Shown: one piece after another, positions 22,801 to 33,800 of the stretch | How the letters are laid out: every line of letters begins with the position of its first letter | Numbering within the stretch: the first letter of the stretch is position 1 | Source: Piscicola geometra | Taxonomy: Eukaryota > Annelida > Clitellata > Hirudinida > Piscicolidae | Reading direction: 5' to 3' | Assembly: GCA_943735955.1 (NCBI GenBank) | Contig: OX030961.1 | Location: forward strand, 6,848,920-6,912,919 | DNA length: 64,000 nt | Translations under genes and position numbers: made by a program | The notes under the pieces: generated by a model | Seen by the model: only the letters and a program-made list of their open reading frames with translations | What the model was told of the DNA's origin: nothing | Database searches by the model: none

Positions 22801-25405
22801 AAAGTGTGTTATCATTACTTAACTTTTAAAAAACTTATTCAAGGTGATCGAAGAAATACTGCTTCGCATGTAAAAATGAAATGGGAAAAATCTTTCTAAT
22901 TTATATTTTTAAACAAAAATGAAAATTTAGCTATCAATAACCTTTGAATTCAAATATTAAAACATCGTAAAATTTAAAATTTAAAATTGTATTAAAGCCC
23001 GTTTGAAGAGTCTCTTGATATTGAAAAGATAGTTTGAACTTAGTAAATCTTTTTCGCTGTCAATTTATACTTTTAGTTTTTTAAATGTGAATGTTAATAT
23101 AAATGTTTTTTTTTCTTTAAATAATTATTTTAACAATTTTTTAAATTATAAATATTTGAAAAGTCACGAAGGCATGAATGTTAATTGTTAACTAAATACT
23201 TATAGTTTCAAAAAATGATATATTGAAAAGTTCTATAAAAATGAAAACTTAAATAAATCTTAGATTGAAATTATAAAAGTACTGGAAAAGGTAACTAAAC
23301 ATTGGCTTAGGTTTCAAGAAAAAGATGTTAAATTATGGCAATAAGTACAAAAGATTCAATGCAGATCATTTTAAAATCTATAAATACAGAGCATGTAATT
23401 ACATCAATCATACGCTTGATATATCTATATGACGATTAACGGCCTTGATATGTCTCATAGAGCGATATTTAATAGAACCAGTGGTGGTACATATTCGATC
23501 AATCAAAACCTCTAAAAATTACATTCACAATTGCATGAAAAATTATTGTTGAATTAAATAAAACTGATCTGAAATTCAGATGATTAATTAATTTTCAACA
23601 TTCATTTTTTTAAAGTATATATTTTTAAAACATTAAATGAAAAAAAGCATTGTCATTTTGTTTTTAGATATTTATCAACATGTCGAACCAAATGCAATTG
23701 AGGCTCTCAGATCGGTTTGAGAGGTTGAGTGAATTAATTTTGTCTTCTGAAGGATTGTCCTTCCCTTCTTGTAAGCCTCTTAATTCTCATTGGTGTGGCT
23801 CTGAATCGTTGCTGTGGATGAATGTTTTTTCAGGGTTTTCTTAAATAATAAAAATGGATTATTTGATTTAAATAAATAAACTCGTTTAAATTCTTTTCCA
23901 CGATACATGGGTTTTATGTGCCTACTTGATCATCATTAATCTTATTTAATTAGACAAAGCCTTCAATTCTCGTAATGTTTTGTCTGACCAATTAGTGACC
24001 TTTTAGATGAAAACTCTTCGTCCATAAATAACGTTTTATTAGTTATCTTGCACATGTCTCTCACCAGCATTATATTTTTATATTCGGAACTTTTATTCAA
24101 GCATTACCTTCAAACTATATTTTACTGTGCAAGAGTTTTCCATTTACAAATTTTTACTAGATAAAATTTCAGGCTTACAGAAACTCAATTTTTTTAATAA
24201 TGCGCGCTTTCAAAACACCTTTTAATGCGCCACGCAAGTTTAGAGTTTGCACTTGAAACACTGAAAATGTATCTTAAAGAATTTGTGATTAAAAATATAT
24301 TCTAGTTGAACAAAAACGTTAATTTTTAAAAATCTTTTTCATGCAAGCTGAGGCATAGAGTTTTTTCCTGGATCATTAATTTATTCAAAATGTAAAACCT
24401 CAAGCTAAATCAACATTTACGACGAGAGCTCAATTTGAATGTGTGCAGAATATAGAAAATAATATTATAATTAATGAATAATAATCGAATGAAACTAAAT
24501 GCAATAATAAAAACATAAAATTTTATTTATCCAAAATAATAATTCGCCATTTCTCGAAATGCTTCGAAGCACGAATGAATGCATGGATAGAGAGAAGAAG
24601 TACCTGGGAAGGGGACGTAAATGTTGAGGAAGAGACACTCTTCGTCCTGCTGCTTCAGGAACGACGCCACTCTGCGCAGCCTCTCCACCTCCTTCTTGGG
24701 CATTCGATCTTTCAGCTCCTCCAAGTCAGGCAAGTGTTGTGGACACACCGGAGCAAACTTGTTGGCTGTTTTGAGACCGCTCCATTTCTCGAGAGAACTA
24801 GTCGGAGGCATGAAGCGAAGCTTGCTGTTGAAGAGGGTGGCGTACTGGATGCCCAAAAAGACTTCAACATGTTCAGTGGGAGAGAAGGGCTTGAGAGTGT
24901 CTCTGGTGATCTTGCCTGCTTTCGGAACCCGCCGTAGGATGCCTCTGATGCGTCCGTAAGGAGTGGTGACGATGCGTGGACTGGCTTGTTCAAGGGACGC
25001 TTGTGGGTGAGCTAGCGTGGATAGAGACTGGTTGTAAAAATGTTGTGGGTGTTGTGAGTAGTTCTGCTGCTGATTCAAAGGCCTATTTGCATGTTGATCA
25101 CTTTGATGGAAATGCATTTCATTTCTTTCTCCTTTTCTTTGTTTTTGCAATTGTTTTGTGTGACGCTTATTCAGGATTATTTTTTGTATTTTCTTCAAAT
25201 CTTTAGAATAATTAGCAGAAAGAAATGTTTTTGGGGTAGAGAAAGCAAAAAAAGATGGCCGCCAAGATGATGAAGGTGCTGTCGTTGATGCTAACAGTGA
25301 CGCGGATTGATGAGGATTGTGCGTGAAGGCTCCACTCAAGACCACCACGACAGCCATCGCTCTAGATATCTGGCCAGATAAGCCATGTGCTGTCGCAGCG
25401 AACAT
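13805..25405 (-). CDS. Nlg: Neuroligin-like cell-adhesion protein, copy 2 (complete, 11 coding exons)
   Basis: Coding exons: 25405-24604, 19442-19215, 17933-17842, 17686-17593, 17470-17368, 17305-17204, 17124-16964, 16831-16258, 15500-15403, 15270-15079, 14991-13805; they join in frame to 1210 codons plus stop. An in-frame ATG at 25426 is an alternative start. In order: signal peptide (AMAVVVVLSGAF), a Q/H-rich linker, then a cholinesterase-like ectodomain (TTPYGRIRG, VEVFLGIQYA, CLFLNIYVPFPG, TGNHLDGSFMASFG, GNYAILDQAAALHW). The oxyanion HGG is replaced in IDAAS, and the nucleophile elbow reads GQGHG, so it is non-catalytic, as in neuroligins. The LWLDLIPKL block is the usual juxtamembrane sequence. 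One membrane helix (ITIAIGCGLLLVNLLIFSVV) and a long Ser/Asn-rich tail ending TFFI, a possible class II PDZ ligand, follow. It would mediate trans-cellular adhesion, typically with neurexin. Gliotactin-like relatives are the alternative. Confidence 0.93.
18410..18605. other. G+C-richer island inside copy 2 intron 2, unidentified
   Basis: This stretch stands out from the AT-rich intron by composition and by open frames (plus frame from 18417: LSNPSSAFEWSLPILTSTQP). It has no counterpart in the matching intron of copy 3. It may be a fragment of an inserted element or an unannotated exon. I recognise no family. Confidence 0.3.
19614..19974. mobile_element. Non-autonomous hAT-like element (MITE) with 8-bp target duplications
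   Basis: The element spans 19622-19966 (345 bp). Its left end, CATGAGCGGTGATC, and the complement of its right end, CAGGAGCGGCGATC, match at 12 of 14 positions. It is flanked by CTAATTGC (19614-19621) and CTAATAGC (19967-19974), a 7-of-8 duplication of the length hAT transposases make. Inside each end are G/C homopolymer tracts with GGGGTCCTG and CCAGAC motifs in inverted orientation. There is no transposase frame. It lies in intron 1 of neuroligin copy 2. Confidence 0.75.
20411..20575. repeat. 35-bp tandem repeat, about 4.5 copies
   Basis: Units of AATAGATTGAAAATTGGTAA plus CAAATTATTATTTTA follow one another with one or two changes each. It lies in intron 1 of neuroligin copy 2 and is not seen in copy 3. 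Confidence 0.9.
20761..21058 (-). pseudogene. Possible decayed coding fragment, unrecognised
   Basis: Two overlapping minus-strand frames, offset by one base, read in succession FNGAFFILKRLNTNDNKTVG and DDLEGSYFVLETAGASLTYA. Together they look like one protein-like segment broken by a frameshift. It lies inside copy 2 intron 1. I do not recognise the family and this may be chance. Confidence 0.2.
21261..21690 (+). mobile_element. Relic of a non-LTR retrotransposon (end of reverse-transcriptase ORF)
   Basis: Plus-strand frames read KKLEAF, then ILWSERVTNKALLKRKNQIP (to about 21410), then after a frameshift LKLFDHVSRLPDASDTKDTL and RKRPGGHR, and finally QNRMDWKTIVHDS. These follow the order of the conserved C-terminal part of LINE reverse-transcriptase ORFs (W.DRVTN..VL.R, LRWLGHV.RMPD, GKRPRGRP, A.DR..W). 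In-frame stops at about 21506 and 21576 and the frameshift show it is dead. It lies in intron 1 of neuroligin copy 2, opposite to the gene. Confidence 0.65.
22027..22257 (-). pseudogene. Possible decayed coding fragment, coiled-coil-like, unrecognised
   Basis: A minus-strand frame of about 76 codons reads SPRFSKEIRQSKMILNKLCF, then after one in-frame TAA QDARVIVEADRESNQEICKQ and TQEQIKEVNETTIK. The heptad-like pattern suggests a real but decayed coding sequence, perhaps from an inserted element. No family is recognised. Confidence 0.2.
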
Positions 25406-27244
25406 TTTACTTTGAAAGAAAATCATCAATTTTTGTTGCTTCTAGAATTAAAGTTTTCTGAAAAAAAGTTTTTTCAAAAAAATGTTTTTTAAAAATTAGT
25501 CATAATTTTTCAAATTTCTGCTTAAATATGGCAGTGACTTAAAGGCTTATCTATACAAATAGCTTTCCCTGTGTGAGAGGAAAGTTTAAAGTTATGAGTA
25601 ATACAAATGAGATTTGAATAATGGACAAGGCGGACTAAAAGAAGGTTTAGAATGCTTGAAAAAACTTCAATTTGTTAACAAAAAAGCTATTTAACTTAAT
25701 AAATTGATGGATGCTTAGCTGAATAGAAAAGAATTGAGAAGTTTCATGAAAAGAATGGAAAGAACATGGTGTGAAGAAGCGTGGAAAAATATAGGAAGAT
25801 TTTAATGAATTTCTGCTTGGCTGCGTTTAATGCCTCAATCTTGATTATACAGCATGTAAATCCCCATCAAGTCTTGATTGCCTTCAAGCTTTTTAATATT
25901 TTTCAAAAGTATAAGTTGAATTGAAATGGAGTCCTAAAAACTTATCACAATTTATTTTGCATTTTTAAGAATCATCAATCCAATATATATATATGATAGT
26001 TATTAACCGAGTAAAATATGATAAATAATAGAGCTTATAAAAAAATATTTTCAATTTTCATTCAACGACTCAAATAGACATATATATAACATATTTCCAG
26101 AACGCTGCTAACCGCTTTAGTCACCCAAAAAAAAGCAAAACCCCAGTCGAAAGTTTATGCGGCTTCATTGTTCTCTTTCAAATGCATCTTCTTACTTCCA
26201 AATAAATCTCACTCAAGTGATTCAAACTGTAAGCTTCATGCCTGCTGTTTGTTATTCATACTAAAAAATAAATTATACGAAGAATATCTAAAAGCGATGT
26301 GACTTATGCACGTAATTGATGCAAAATTTTTATTCTTCGAACAATTACTGCGTTGCTGTGAGATAATAAGAGCGAAAATGCGACTGCTAACCTCTCGAAG
26401 GCCATGAATTCAAAAAATCCGTTTTTGGCAAATTTCAATAATTAATATTTATTGGACAATTATAACTTCAGTCATAGCATACTTCTATTAATCTTTAAAA
26501 AAAAAATTTTTTCTTCACAATTTGCGTGCCAAACATAATTTTAAAAATGATTCTTTTTTTATCATCTTGGATTGATGTCTTCTTTTTATTGTGGGGAGTA
26601 AAACCCAGCACACATCGGAAACCTGGCTGTCACAACAAAGACAATAAAAGACTTATGATGCAATAACCGTGTCATATTCAGTTGAATATAAAACAATAAA
26701 AAATATTTTTTATTTTACATTTCATTTTAAAACGTTTGGAGCCCAGAGCCTCTGGATTAAAGTGCCCACCAACGAAATTATATGAAACAATCGAGCGAGA
26801 AAACATGAAAAGGCCAGGTGTAAATATAAGATTATTTTGATTAAAAAATTTGACATAGTATGACGCGCCTGGGAATGGATTATTAGAATACCCAGAGGTG
26901 ATCTATCCACGTCCGTTCAATCAAACTGACGGACGATTCGCTGGTTGTGTTATTCAAAGTTCATGCGTTATAAGTATCTGTTTTTAATATATTCACAAAA
27001 TCTTTTGACGTTTTTTAGAAACAAAATGCTGCTTTCAGAAAATAATTGTCAGGTTTTCTCAGTGAGATATTCAAGCTTCCAACTCCTGGATCGTTTCAAA
27101 GTATTGGCACGCATAAGGGCTTTTGGGTGAAATAGAGTCGTAAAATAGAGAAAAAGCTTCACAAATTGAGATTTAGAAGATGAAAATACATATAAATAAA
27201 AAATGGAATGTAAGATTCTAAGAAAAATATATATAAAATATTTA

Positions 27245-27385
27245 CAAAAAGGGATTAGTTGACAAGAGAGCCAAGCTAAAGTGTGCAATAAAGAATGGAA
27301 AGAACAAGATGTGCAAGTTACAATAAAAAATGGCTGGCCACAGAATCGCAAATTGAAGCTTGTAAAATTTCAGTGTGTTTATTTT
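27245..27385. repeat. Conserved non-coding block F, copy 2
   Basis: Counterpart of 2570-2730: GGGATTAGTTGACAA, GCCAAGCTAAAGTGTGCAAT, AAAGAATGG and CCACAGAATCGCAAAT occur in the same order about 1.9 kb upstream of the copy 2 start. Confidence 0.65.
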
Positions 27386-29462
27386 CTTCCTTACAGGTTT
27401 GCGTTCACTAACACTTAGAATGAAGCTATCAACTATGACACAAAAGTTCTATATTGATTTAAATGTATGCTTTGTACTTGTGGAAAAGCCTTTTTCTATT
27501 CTGCAAAAAAATTTAGACGTAAAGTTTCTAGTTCTTTCAAATATTTCATACTAGATTCGTTTTATTTTGAATTTTCAACGGGCTGCTAAACACAAAATGT
27601 GTTTTTACTGGAATAAATATGTCTTAGTATGAATACTTATATCACCAAGAAAGTTTTTTGAAAAAAAAAGTTAAAGGTTTCACTTATGCAAGCATTTAAA
27701 TGAGTTAAGGAACTCGTGTGCATCGGCGCCTTCTGTATCAGGTTCTATTAGATTTCTTTTGAAATTGAAAGCAACACGTAGGCATTTTCAAACGACTTTA
27801 AAAACTATGAGTCATCTAGTTTGAACTCTTTTAAATGAAAAAATCGAAACAGTTTTATTGTTTCTTCTTAATTCCCTCACTTTTCTAAATCGACATTTTA
27901 ACAGCTTTACATTTTTTTGTACCTAAAGTGGCTGGTGCAAAAGTTACAATAGCAAAGACATCAAGCTATCGCATTGAAACGTCTTGAAATTAAAGGAGGT
28001 ATAGAATAGAATAAAAGATCTGATAACCGTCTTACTTTTCTTTCTATTTTCGATTGAGTACCTTGAATAATGAATTCCGACCAAAGCAGCATGTCAGTTA
28101 AAATCGTAAAAATGTATGATAGACAAATTAATAAATAATAATAATAATGGCAAAACTTATAATAGCTTCAAATTCACTTGGGAGGCAGTTTTTATTTGCG
28201 CCTGTGGGCTACTAGAGCATGGTTTGCACTCAAAGCAAGGATCATTAACTATTGTTGAAGCCAAAAGTCGTTAAACATTTGTCCACCTATACATCATTTA
28301 ATGGAGTCATAGAGAATTGAAAGTGTGCACAGATACACTACCAGTAAGTCAAACTGCATTCATTTAAATAGCCTATTGAACAACTCAAAAAAGTGATGGA
28401 TGGTGTGAGGAGTGAAGGATGCTTTGTAGATGGAAAAATTAGGCAGCATCCAACCTAGCAATTTTGACGTCATATGCAGTGATAAATGCTCATAGGCTCT
28501 CTTGAGTATCCCTTCTTTGAGCTCGATGCGTACTAGCGGGAAGGAAAGCAGCATGAAACAATTAAAAGAAAAACCGAATGATTGATTAATGGGGAAGAGC
28601 GTGAGTGTCCAAAGGGATTGATTGACTTACTTTATTTAATTAAACTAGACTATAAAAAAATAAGGTTCAAGTAGAAAACTATAAATTCTAAGTGCTAAAA
28701 TATAAATAAATAATTGTATTATTGAAAGCATTTTAATTAAGTTATTGAATAATTTAAAAGTTATTCAAAATTTGTAATAATTATTTCACATCAGTTGTTG
28801 AGTGTTTTTTATTCTCACAATGAAGTTAAAAACTTTTTTTTAAAATTCTGTATACCATTTACATGCATTAATTTTTAAAGCTACGTAATAAAAATAGATA
28901 TCGTACATAAGATGCAATAGAACTGGGAATATTACCTAAATTATTTCATATTTTTTCATATGAACTAACAAAATCACTAATCGAAATATTCATAAACTGA
29001 TTACTGAAGTTTTCTTAGTTTCGATTTATGAATATAAATGATTTTCAAGTTTTATACATCTAATGGAAGACCTATCAACTTCAAATTCAATACATTACAC
29101 CTCACCAACATCATGTAAGCCCTTGAAAGTATTCATTTCAAACAAGTATATTTCTTGTGACAATTTAAAATAGGTTTTTAATTCACCAAACATTACGTAG
29201 GCAGCCAGTACTACGTCGTTGGCTACGTGGCAATCAGCTTTCTTTGTCAGTAATTTCCGCCAACTTTGATTTTATTTTACTATTCCAATAAGTTTTATTT
29301 AACATTTTCAAAAAATAAAAAATGTATAATTACTATTGCTCAAATATATTTTTTTAACGGTTTTCTGCATTAAGAAACTCCACAAAAACTGAATGAAAAT
29401 ACTACTTTTTCATGGAAACTATTCTTTCATTTTAAAAACTGGGAAAAAATTGAGTAAAAAAT

Positions 29463-29565
29463 TCACGATTTTTGTCTAGTTAACACAATCAATGAATCGT
29501 CGTCAGTGCATTATTCTGAGGGTAATTATTGATATTTAAGAGACCACATTTCGCCGAATCTCTTT
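29463..29565 (+). promoter_or_regulatory. Conserved block A, copy 2, with a TATA-like core
   Basis: ACGATTTTTGTC, AATGAATCGTCGTCAGTGCA, TATTTAAG (29533-29540) and TCGCCGAATCT align with the blocks at 5675 and 41338. It lies 4.1 kb upstream of copy 2. The plus-strand TATA variant is a good consensus match. Confidence 0.5.
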
Positions 29566-30167
29566 CTCTCTCTTTATAATCTAAAGTTGAGATATATGTA
29601 TTTGTTGTGTGTGTTTTTTGTCTTTCTGTTTTTATATAGACTTTTTGAACGTGTATTCCTTGTGTCTCAATCTTTTAGGATAAAATGTGACTTTGTCTTG
29701 ATATTTAGGGCTCTTGATCTTTTCCACATTCATTCATGTGTGATTATTTTTAAAAATGCGATCTTATGATATAGAAATATTTATTTTTTTAGAATTTATT
29801 TGGTTTATTCAGATTTTTTTCTAATATCTTGATTTCATTTTGGTTGAAAAAACAGATTAATTTTGAGACCACAAAGCTAACATGAAAACCTGAAACTTGT
29901 AAAAAAAACTTTTAGAAATTTAGCTTCTTATGAAAGATGCCAGGTATTTGGCAGTTGATAAGAAAATTGCAGAATACATGTTTTGAGAAGATAGAAAAAG
30001 CCAAAAATGAGAAGTACCCTGTCGAGCATTTGCTCTGAGAATGTACTACAAATAGTTGAAAATAATTTTTAGAACAAAATTACTTAATTTATTGGGGATT
30101 TCTATAAATAATTAATGATAGCAAATAAACGCATGGTAAAACAATTCAAAAATATGTTATGTGAAAT

Positions 30168-30340
30168 ATAAAGCTGAAGGCTCTCATCTGAAGCACATAT
30201 TTTATGTTCAAATCATTGATGTTGTATTTGCTCGACAAATCATGGCCTGCTTCCATTCCCTCTAGTGCAGCTTTAAGTTTTGAGTTTTGTGAAAGTGTTT
30301 CATGTGCAGTTGGTGGATAGTTAATGATGATTAACTCGTT
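30168..30340. repeat. Conserved non-coding block D, copy 2
   Basis: GCTGAAGGCTCTCATCTGAA, GTAGTATTTGCT-like and GAGTTTTGTGAA motifs align with 41940-42110 upstream of copy 3 (GCTGAAGACTCCATC, TTCATCTGAAGCAT, GTAGTATTTGCTAGAAAAAT, GGAGTTTTGCGAA). It ends close to the poly(A) signal of neuroligin copy 3, so further upstream blocks of copy 2 (B, C) are missing. Confidence 0.55.
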
Positions 30341-30447
30341 TATTGTCTTTGCTCGTTAATTCAAATCGAGTACGTGTAACATGAAAAAAGTGCTAACTTT
30401 ATATTACAATTCGAAAGAAGAATTTAAAATATTCTTTTCATTATCTT

Positions 30448-30453
30448 TTTATT
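30448..30453 (-). terminator. Poly(A) signal AATAAA of neuroligin copy 3
   Basis: AATAAA on the minus strand lies about 285 bases past the copy 3 stop and past the end of the shifted tail frame at 30647, so both would be within the transcript. Confidence 0.45.
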
Positions 30454-30646
30454 TAGAGACAATGATGATTGTTCAGCAAAAAATTATTTTTTGAAATTAA
30501 TAAAAACATAAAGCATTCTATAAAAATAAATTCAGTTAAGAAAAGCTTGTCTGAAAAGAGATATTGTTCAAGTAAAAATATATTGATTTTGGATAAAAAT
30601 GTAATGAGTAAGGATAAAAAATAAGTTGCAGGATTGTTAAAGTGGC

Positions 30647-30830
30647 TCAAGTTTTTCCCCAGTTTGAATCAAGTGTGGTGATGAAAACTTCGGTGTTGTC
30701 TTTGTGAGCCTCGATTCGGGAAATCTTATATACAGTTTCAGAGTAATTCGGAGTCTCCTTTGTGTCGTGTGCAGATGCAGACTTTGTTTTTTGGGTTGTT
30801 CAGCCCAGAGCTGAATAAGTTTAATTTTGA
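30647..30830 (-). pseudogene. Out-of-frame former C-terminal tail of neuroligin copy 3
   Basis: One base off the gene's frame, this strand stays open past the TGA at 30738-30740 and reads KETPNYSETVYKISRIEAHK, then DNTEVFITTLDSNWGKT before TGA at 30647-30649. FITTL resembles FVTTL near the end of the copy 2 tail. The in-frame tail aligns with copy 2 up to LNNPKNK (NNPENR in copy 2) and then loses similarity. A frameshift near 30790-30810, or a missed splice or sequencing error, would explain this. Confidence 0.5.
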
Positions 30831-33800
30831 ATATTCGAACACATCTTGGTCTATGAATTTATGTGTATTGGAGGAAGCAATATAAATTTCATCCGAAATA
30901 GTTGTCTTAGCTGGCTCGAGGAGCTTCTTGGGAGAGTGTTTGCCACAACGACAGTTGCTCTTGCAGGAGTGGCTGCAGAGTTCAGTGGAGCTCTTGTCGT
31001 TCTGCTCTGAAGGCTCTATCTTGTACTCTCGCAACTTGCGGTTTGACCTGCTTCGTCTGCTTATCACCATGGCTTTTCTGAGGCAGACGACGCTGAAAAT
31101 AAGAAGATTAACGAGCAATAAACCGCAGCCAATAGCGATGGTGATGGTGAGGGGCAGGTTGTCGATGATGGCGTTCAAGGCAAAAGCACTTGTGTTGGAG
31201 GAAGAAGAATTCACTTTAAAAGCATATTTCTTCTGGTATTTAAAAGCACCTATTTTTTTATATTCATTTTGAAAGTTTTCGAACAAACTATGAGAGTCGC
31301 TGAAAAATGAGTCTTGCTTTGAAAATTGATGAGAAAACGACTCATTTACTTGCGAAACTTTCAGACTATTTTCGTGATGGCTCACAACTCTTTTGGTTTC
31401 CCCCGCATCATCTTGAATTATAATTAATAAGTTAATTAAAAAATTATAAATAAAATACAAAAATATTTATTCCAGTAGCATTACTTTTTAGTTGCTGTGA
31501 ATAATTCTGAGTGAAATCTGGATCAAAACGAGTTCCAAGAGACTCAAACGAAGAGAGGTTGTAGAAGCGGTCAAGCTGGTGGTACGCGGGAGTCTGTTGA
31601 GATTCCTTATTGTGGAGTTTTGGTATGAGATCAAGCCATAAGGCTATTTTATCACTCCTGTAAGAATGCCGAACGCTAGGATGGAAATCTGTGCAAAAAA
31701 TGAAAATAGATGACAAAATGAAAAATTATCAAAAAAAATTACATTAAATAAATATGAAAGTTTAAAAAAAATATTCAATTTAATAAATTTAATAGAAACC
31801 TGCCTAATTCAATGTAGGATTGCGTCCAAGAGTCGTACTGAGACCAGTAAGGTAAGGTGGATGAGCGGTACTCTTTCCTCGTTTGTCCCAAGTTAGGATT
31901 TCTATGTATAATGAATTTTCAAAATAGCATAAATAATTTGGTCAATTTTTAAAATAGAATAAATCATTTGCTCACTTTTTTTTAATTAAGCGTATTTCAT
32001 GAGCATTAGAATGTCATCTTAGAAGATAGACACAGTAACACGGTGGTGTTCTAAAATGCTTACTGCTCAATTATGCAAAGGCATGAAGTCAATTTGTTTT
32101 ATATATTGCAAAATCAACACAAATATATTGTCATACAAAACTAATGCCTACCATTCATTTACATGCATGATAAAAGACTATTAATATCCTATATAGTGAC
32201 CTCGAAAACAACAGAAAAACAGTCATACATTTTTTGGGTAAATGGGTAAACGAGTGTGTAACTTTTCTCAGCTTGACCAGTGGTCTATGGTCCTAGGTTC
32301 AAATGCAACTGATGCAAAGCCCTTACCATTTCAATTTAATATCGTTGATTTTTATTTGAAAATGTTTATTTTAAAAGCGCAAACCCGCTGTAGATGAAGT
32401 TGCTCCAGTAGGCAATGACGATCTCCGAGAGCTGCTGCTTCTGCAGGCTCTTGGCTTGATCCTGTGCACTGGACCAGTCTACGAAGGCTCTTCCAAACAA
32501 GAAATCCATTAAGTCAGTGCCTTTGAATGTAGATTTTAATTTTTGGTTTGGAAACGCAGAAGAAGAGGATGAGTGAGATGACTGTCGTTTTGAAAAATTA
32601 TCTTTGTCGGTCAGTATGAACATATAAGTCTTGGTGTTTTGCTGTGGCTTTCTCTTGAGCTTCTCTTCACGCTGCTTGTGCAAGAGGCTTTGCATGCGTT
32701 GGGCACTGCTGACTCTTGTCTGGACCAGCTCGACGCTGGGCGCAACATGAAGGGCGTCTCCCAGGAAGGCAGCCACGAAGTCCCGCATGAAGAGCCCGTC
32801 TCGGTGGGTGAGGTGGTCGTGATACTGGTGCTTGATGACGTCGTAGATGTTCTGACGGTTGTACGAGAAGACGTTTTGAACAAAGGTGCGTAACATCCGA
32901 TGCATCTCCTGCTTGTCGAGTCCCTTCGTTATTTGCTGGTTGTTCAAGTAACGGTAGCCTGAGGTGAATTTAAAAGACTGATTAATGAAATGAGGTTAGA
33001 AAGGAACAGACTGACTAATAAAACAAAAATAAAGCTAATTCTTAGGCTTTTAAACTCTATTGAAAAAAATGTTACACTTTTAATGAAATAATTAATCAGC
33101 AATTATGCAATAAATTAAAAACTGTTCGAAAGAGCTATTAACTTTTTTTAATTTATTAATAAAAAAAACTATAATTAAAATTGTGAAAAATATTCTAACT
33201 TGAAAATCAAAATAGAAAAAATCATTTTTTCAATTGTAAAACAGCTTTTAAACTGTCGTTCAAAAGGCGACAATAGCTTTTTAATGTATTCTAAAAAACC
33301 TTCATTTTCGGTTATTCCAGTTAGCAAGTCAGGAAACGAGAAGGATGAAGATGAAGACGATGATGGCGCAGAATCGCAACAATGTTCTTTGATCAGAAGC
33401 AGGGGTTCTTGCGGAAGAACACTTCTCTTGTCAATGGTCGGCCCGAAGGTGGGAAGGTATCTTGCGGGAACAATATTGATTAAAAATAACTCAATTTTTT
33501 CATTTGTGAAAAATTCTTAAAAATAACTTTATTTAATTATTCTAAAGATTTGAAAATGCTAGATATATTAGAATTACTTGTAGTGAGGCAGTTTAATCTT
33601 TATCAACTCCTTCCAATGAATTTTCTTAATGCAGGCTGTTAGCTTCTCACTGGAAGACCAGTGTTTCGAGCAGTTGCATCTGTTGGATTTATAGCAATAA
33701 ACAGATTTCAAATTTGGCAAATATTTTATTATCTTACTAAATATTTGTGCATCTAGCTTTGCTACCTCTCAGAGAAGTGCAGCGTGGATCTGAGAGGGGT

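Larger units (their letters stand above)
25406..30447. other. Gene-free region between neuroligin copies 2 and 3
   Basis: I find no coding exon here. It carries conserved blocks P (25406-25830), F (27245-27385), G (28375-28560), A (29463-29565) and D (30168-30340), in the same order as upstream of the other copies. Two further shared stretches link it to the copy 3 upstream region: about 26130-26420 with about 39720-40130 (CTCGAAGGCCATG anchor) and about 29930-30060 with about 41750-41890. Confidence 0.6.

Noticed and set aside
24575..25206. Several long plus-strand open frames over neuroligin exon 1 (also 38094-38432 and 38790-38993)
   Set aside because: They mirror the conserved minus-strand exon and exist only because the exon is G+C-rich; the minus frame has the family motifs and valid splice sites.
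29587..29769. Plus-strand 60-codon frame just downstream of block A, as the gene driven by its TATA-like core
   Set aside because: AT-rich, hydrophobic low-complexity sequence with no counterpart after block A in the other two copies.
32225..32335. tRNA gene
   Set aside because: Only a B-box-like motif is present; no acceptor stem or cloverleaf can be formed. Kept only as a weak SINE-remnant entry.
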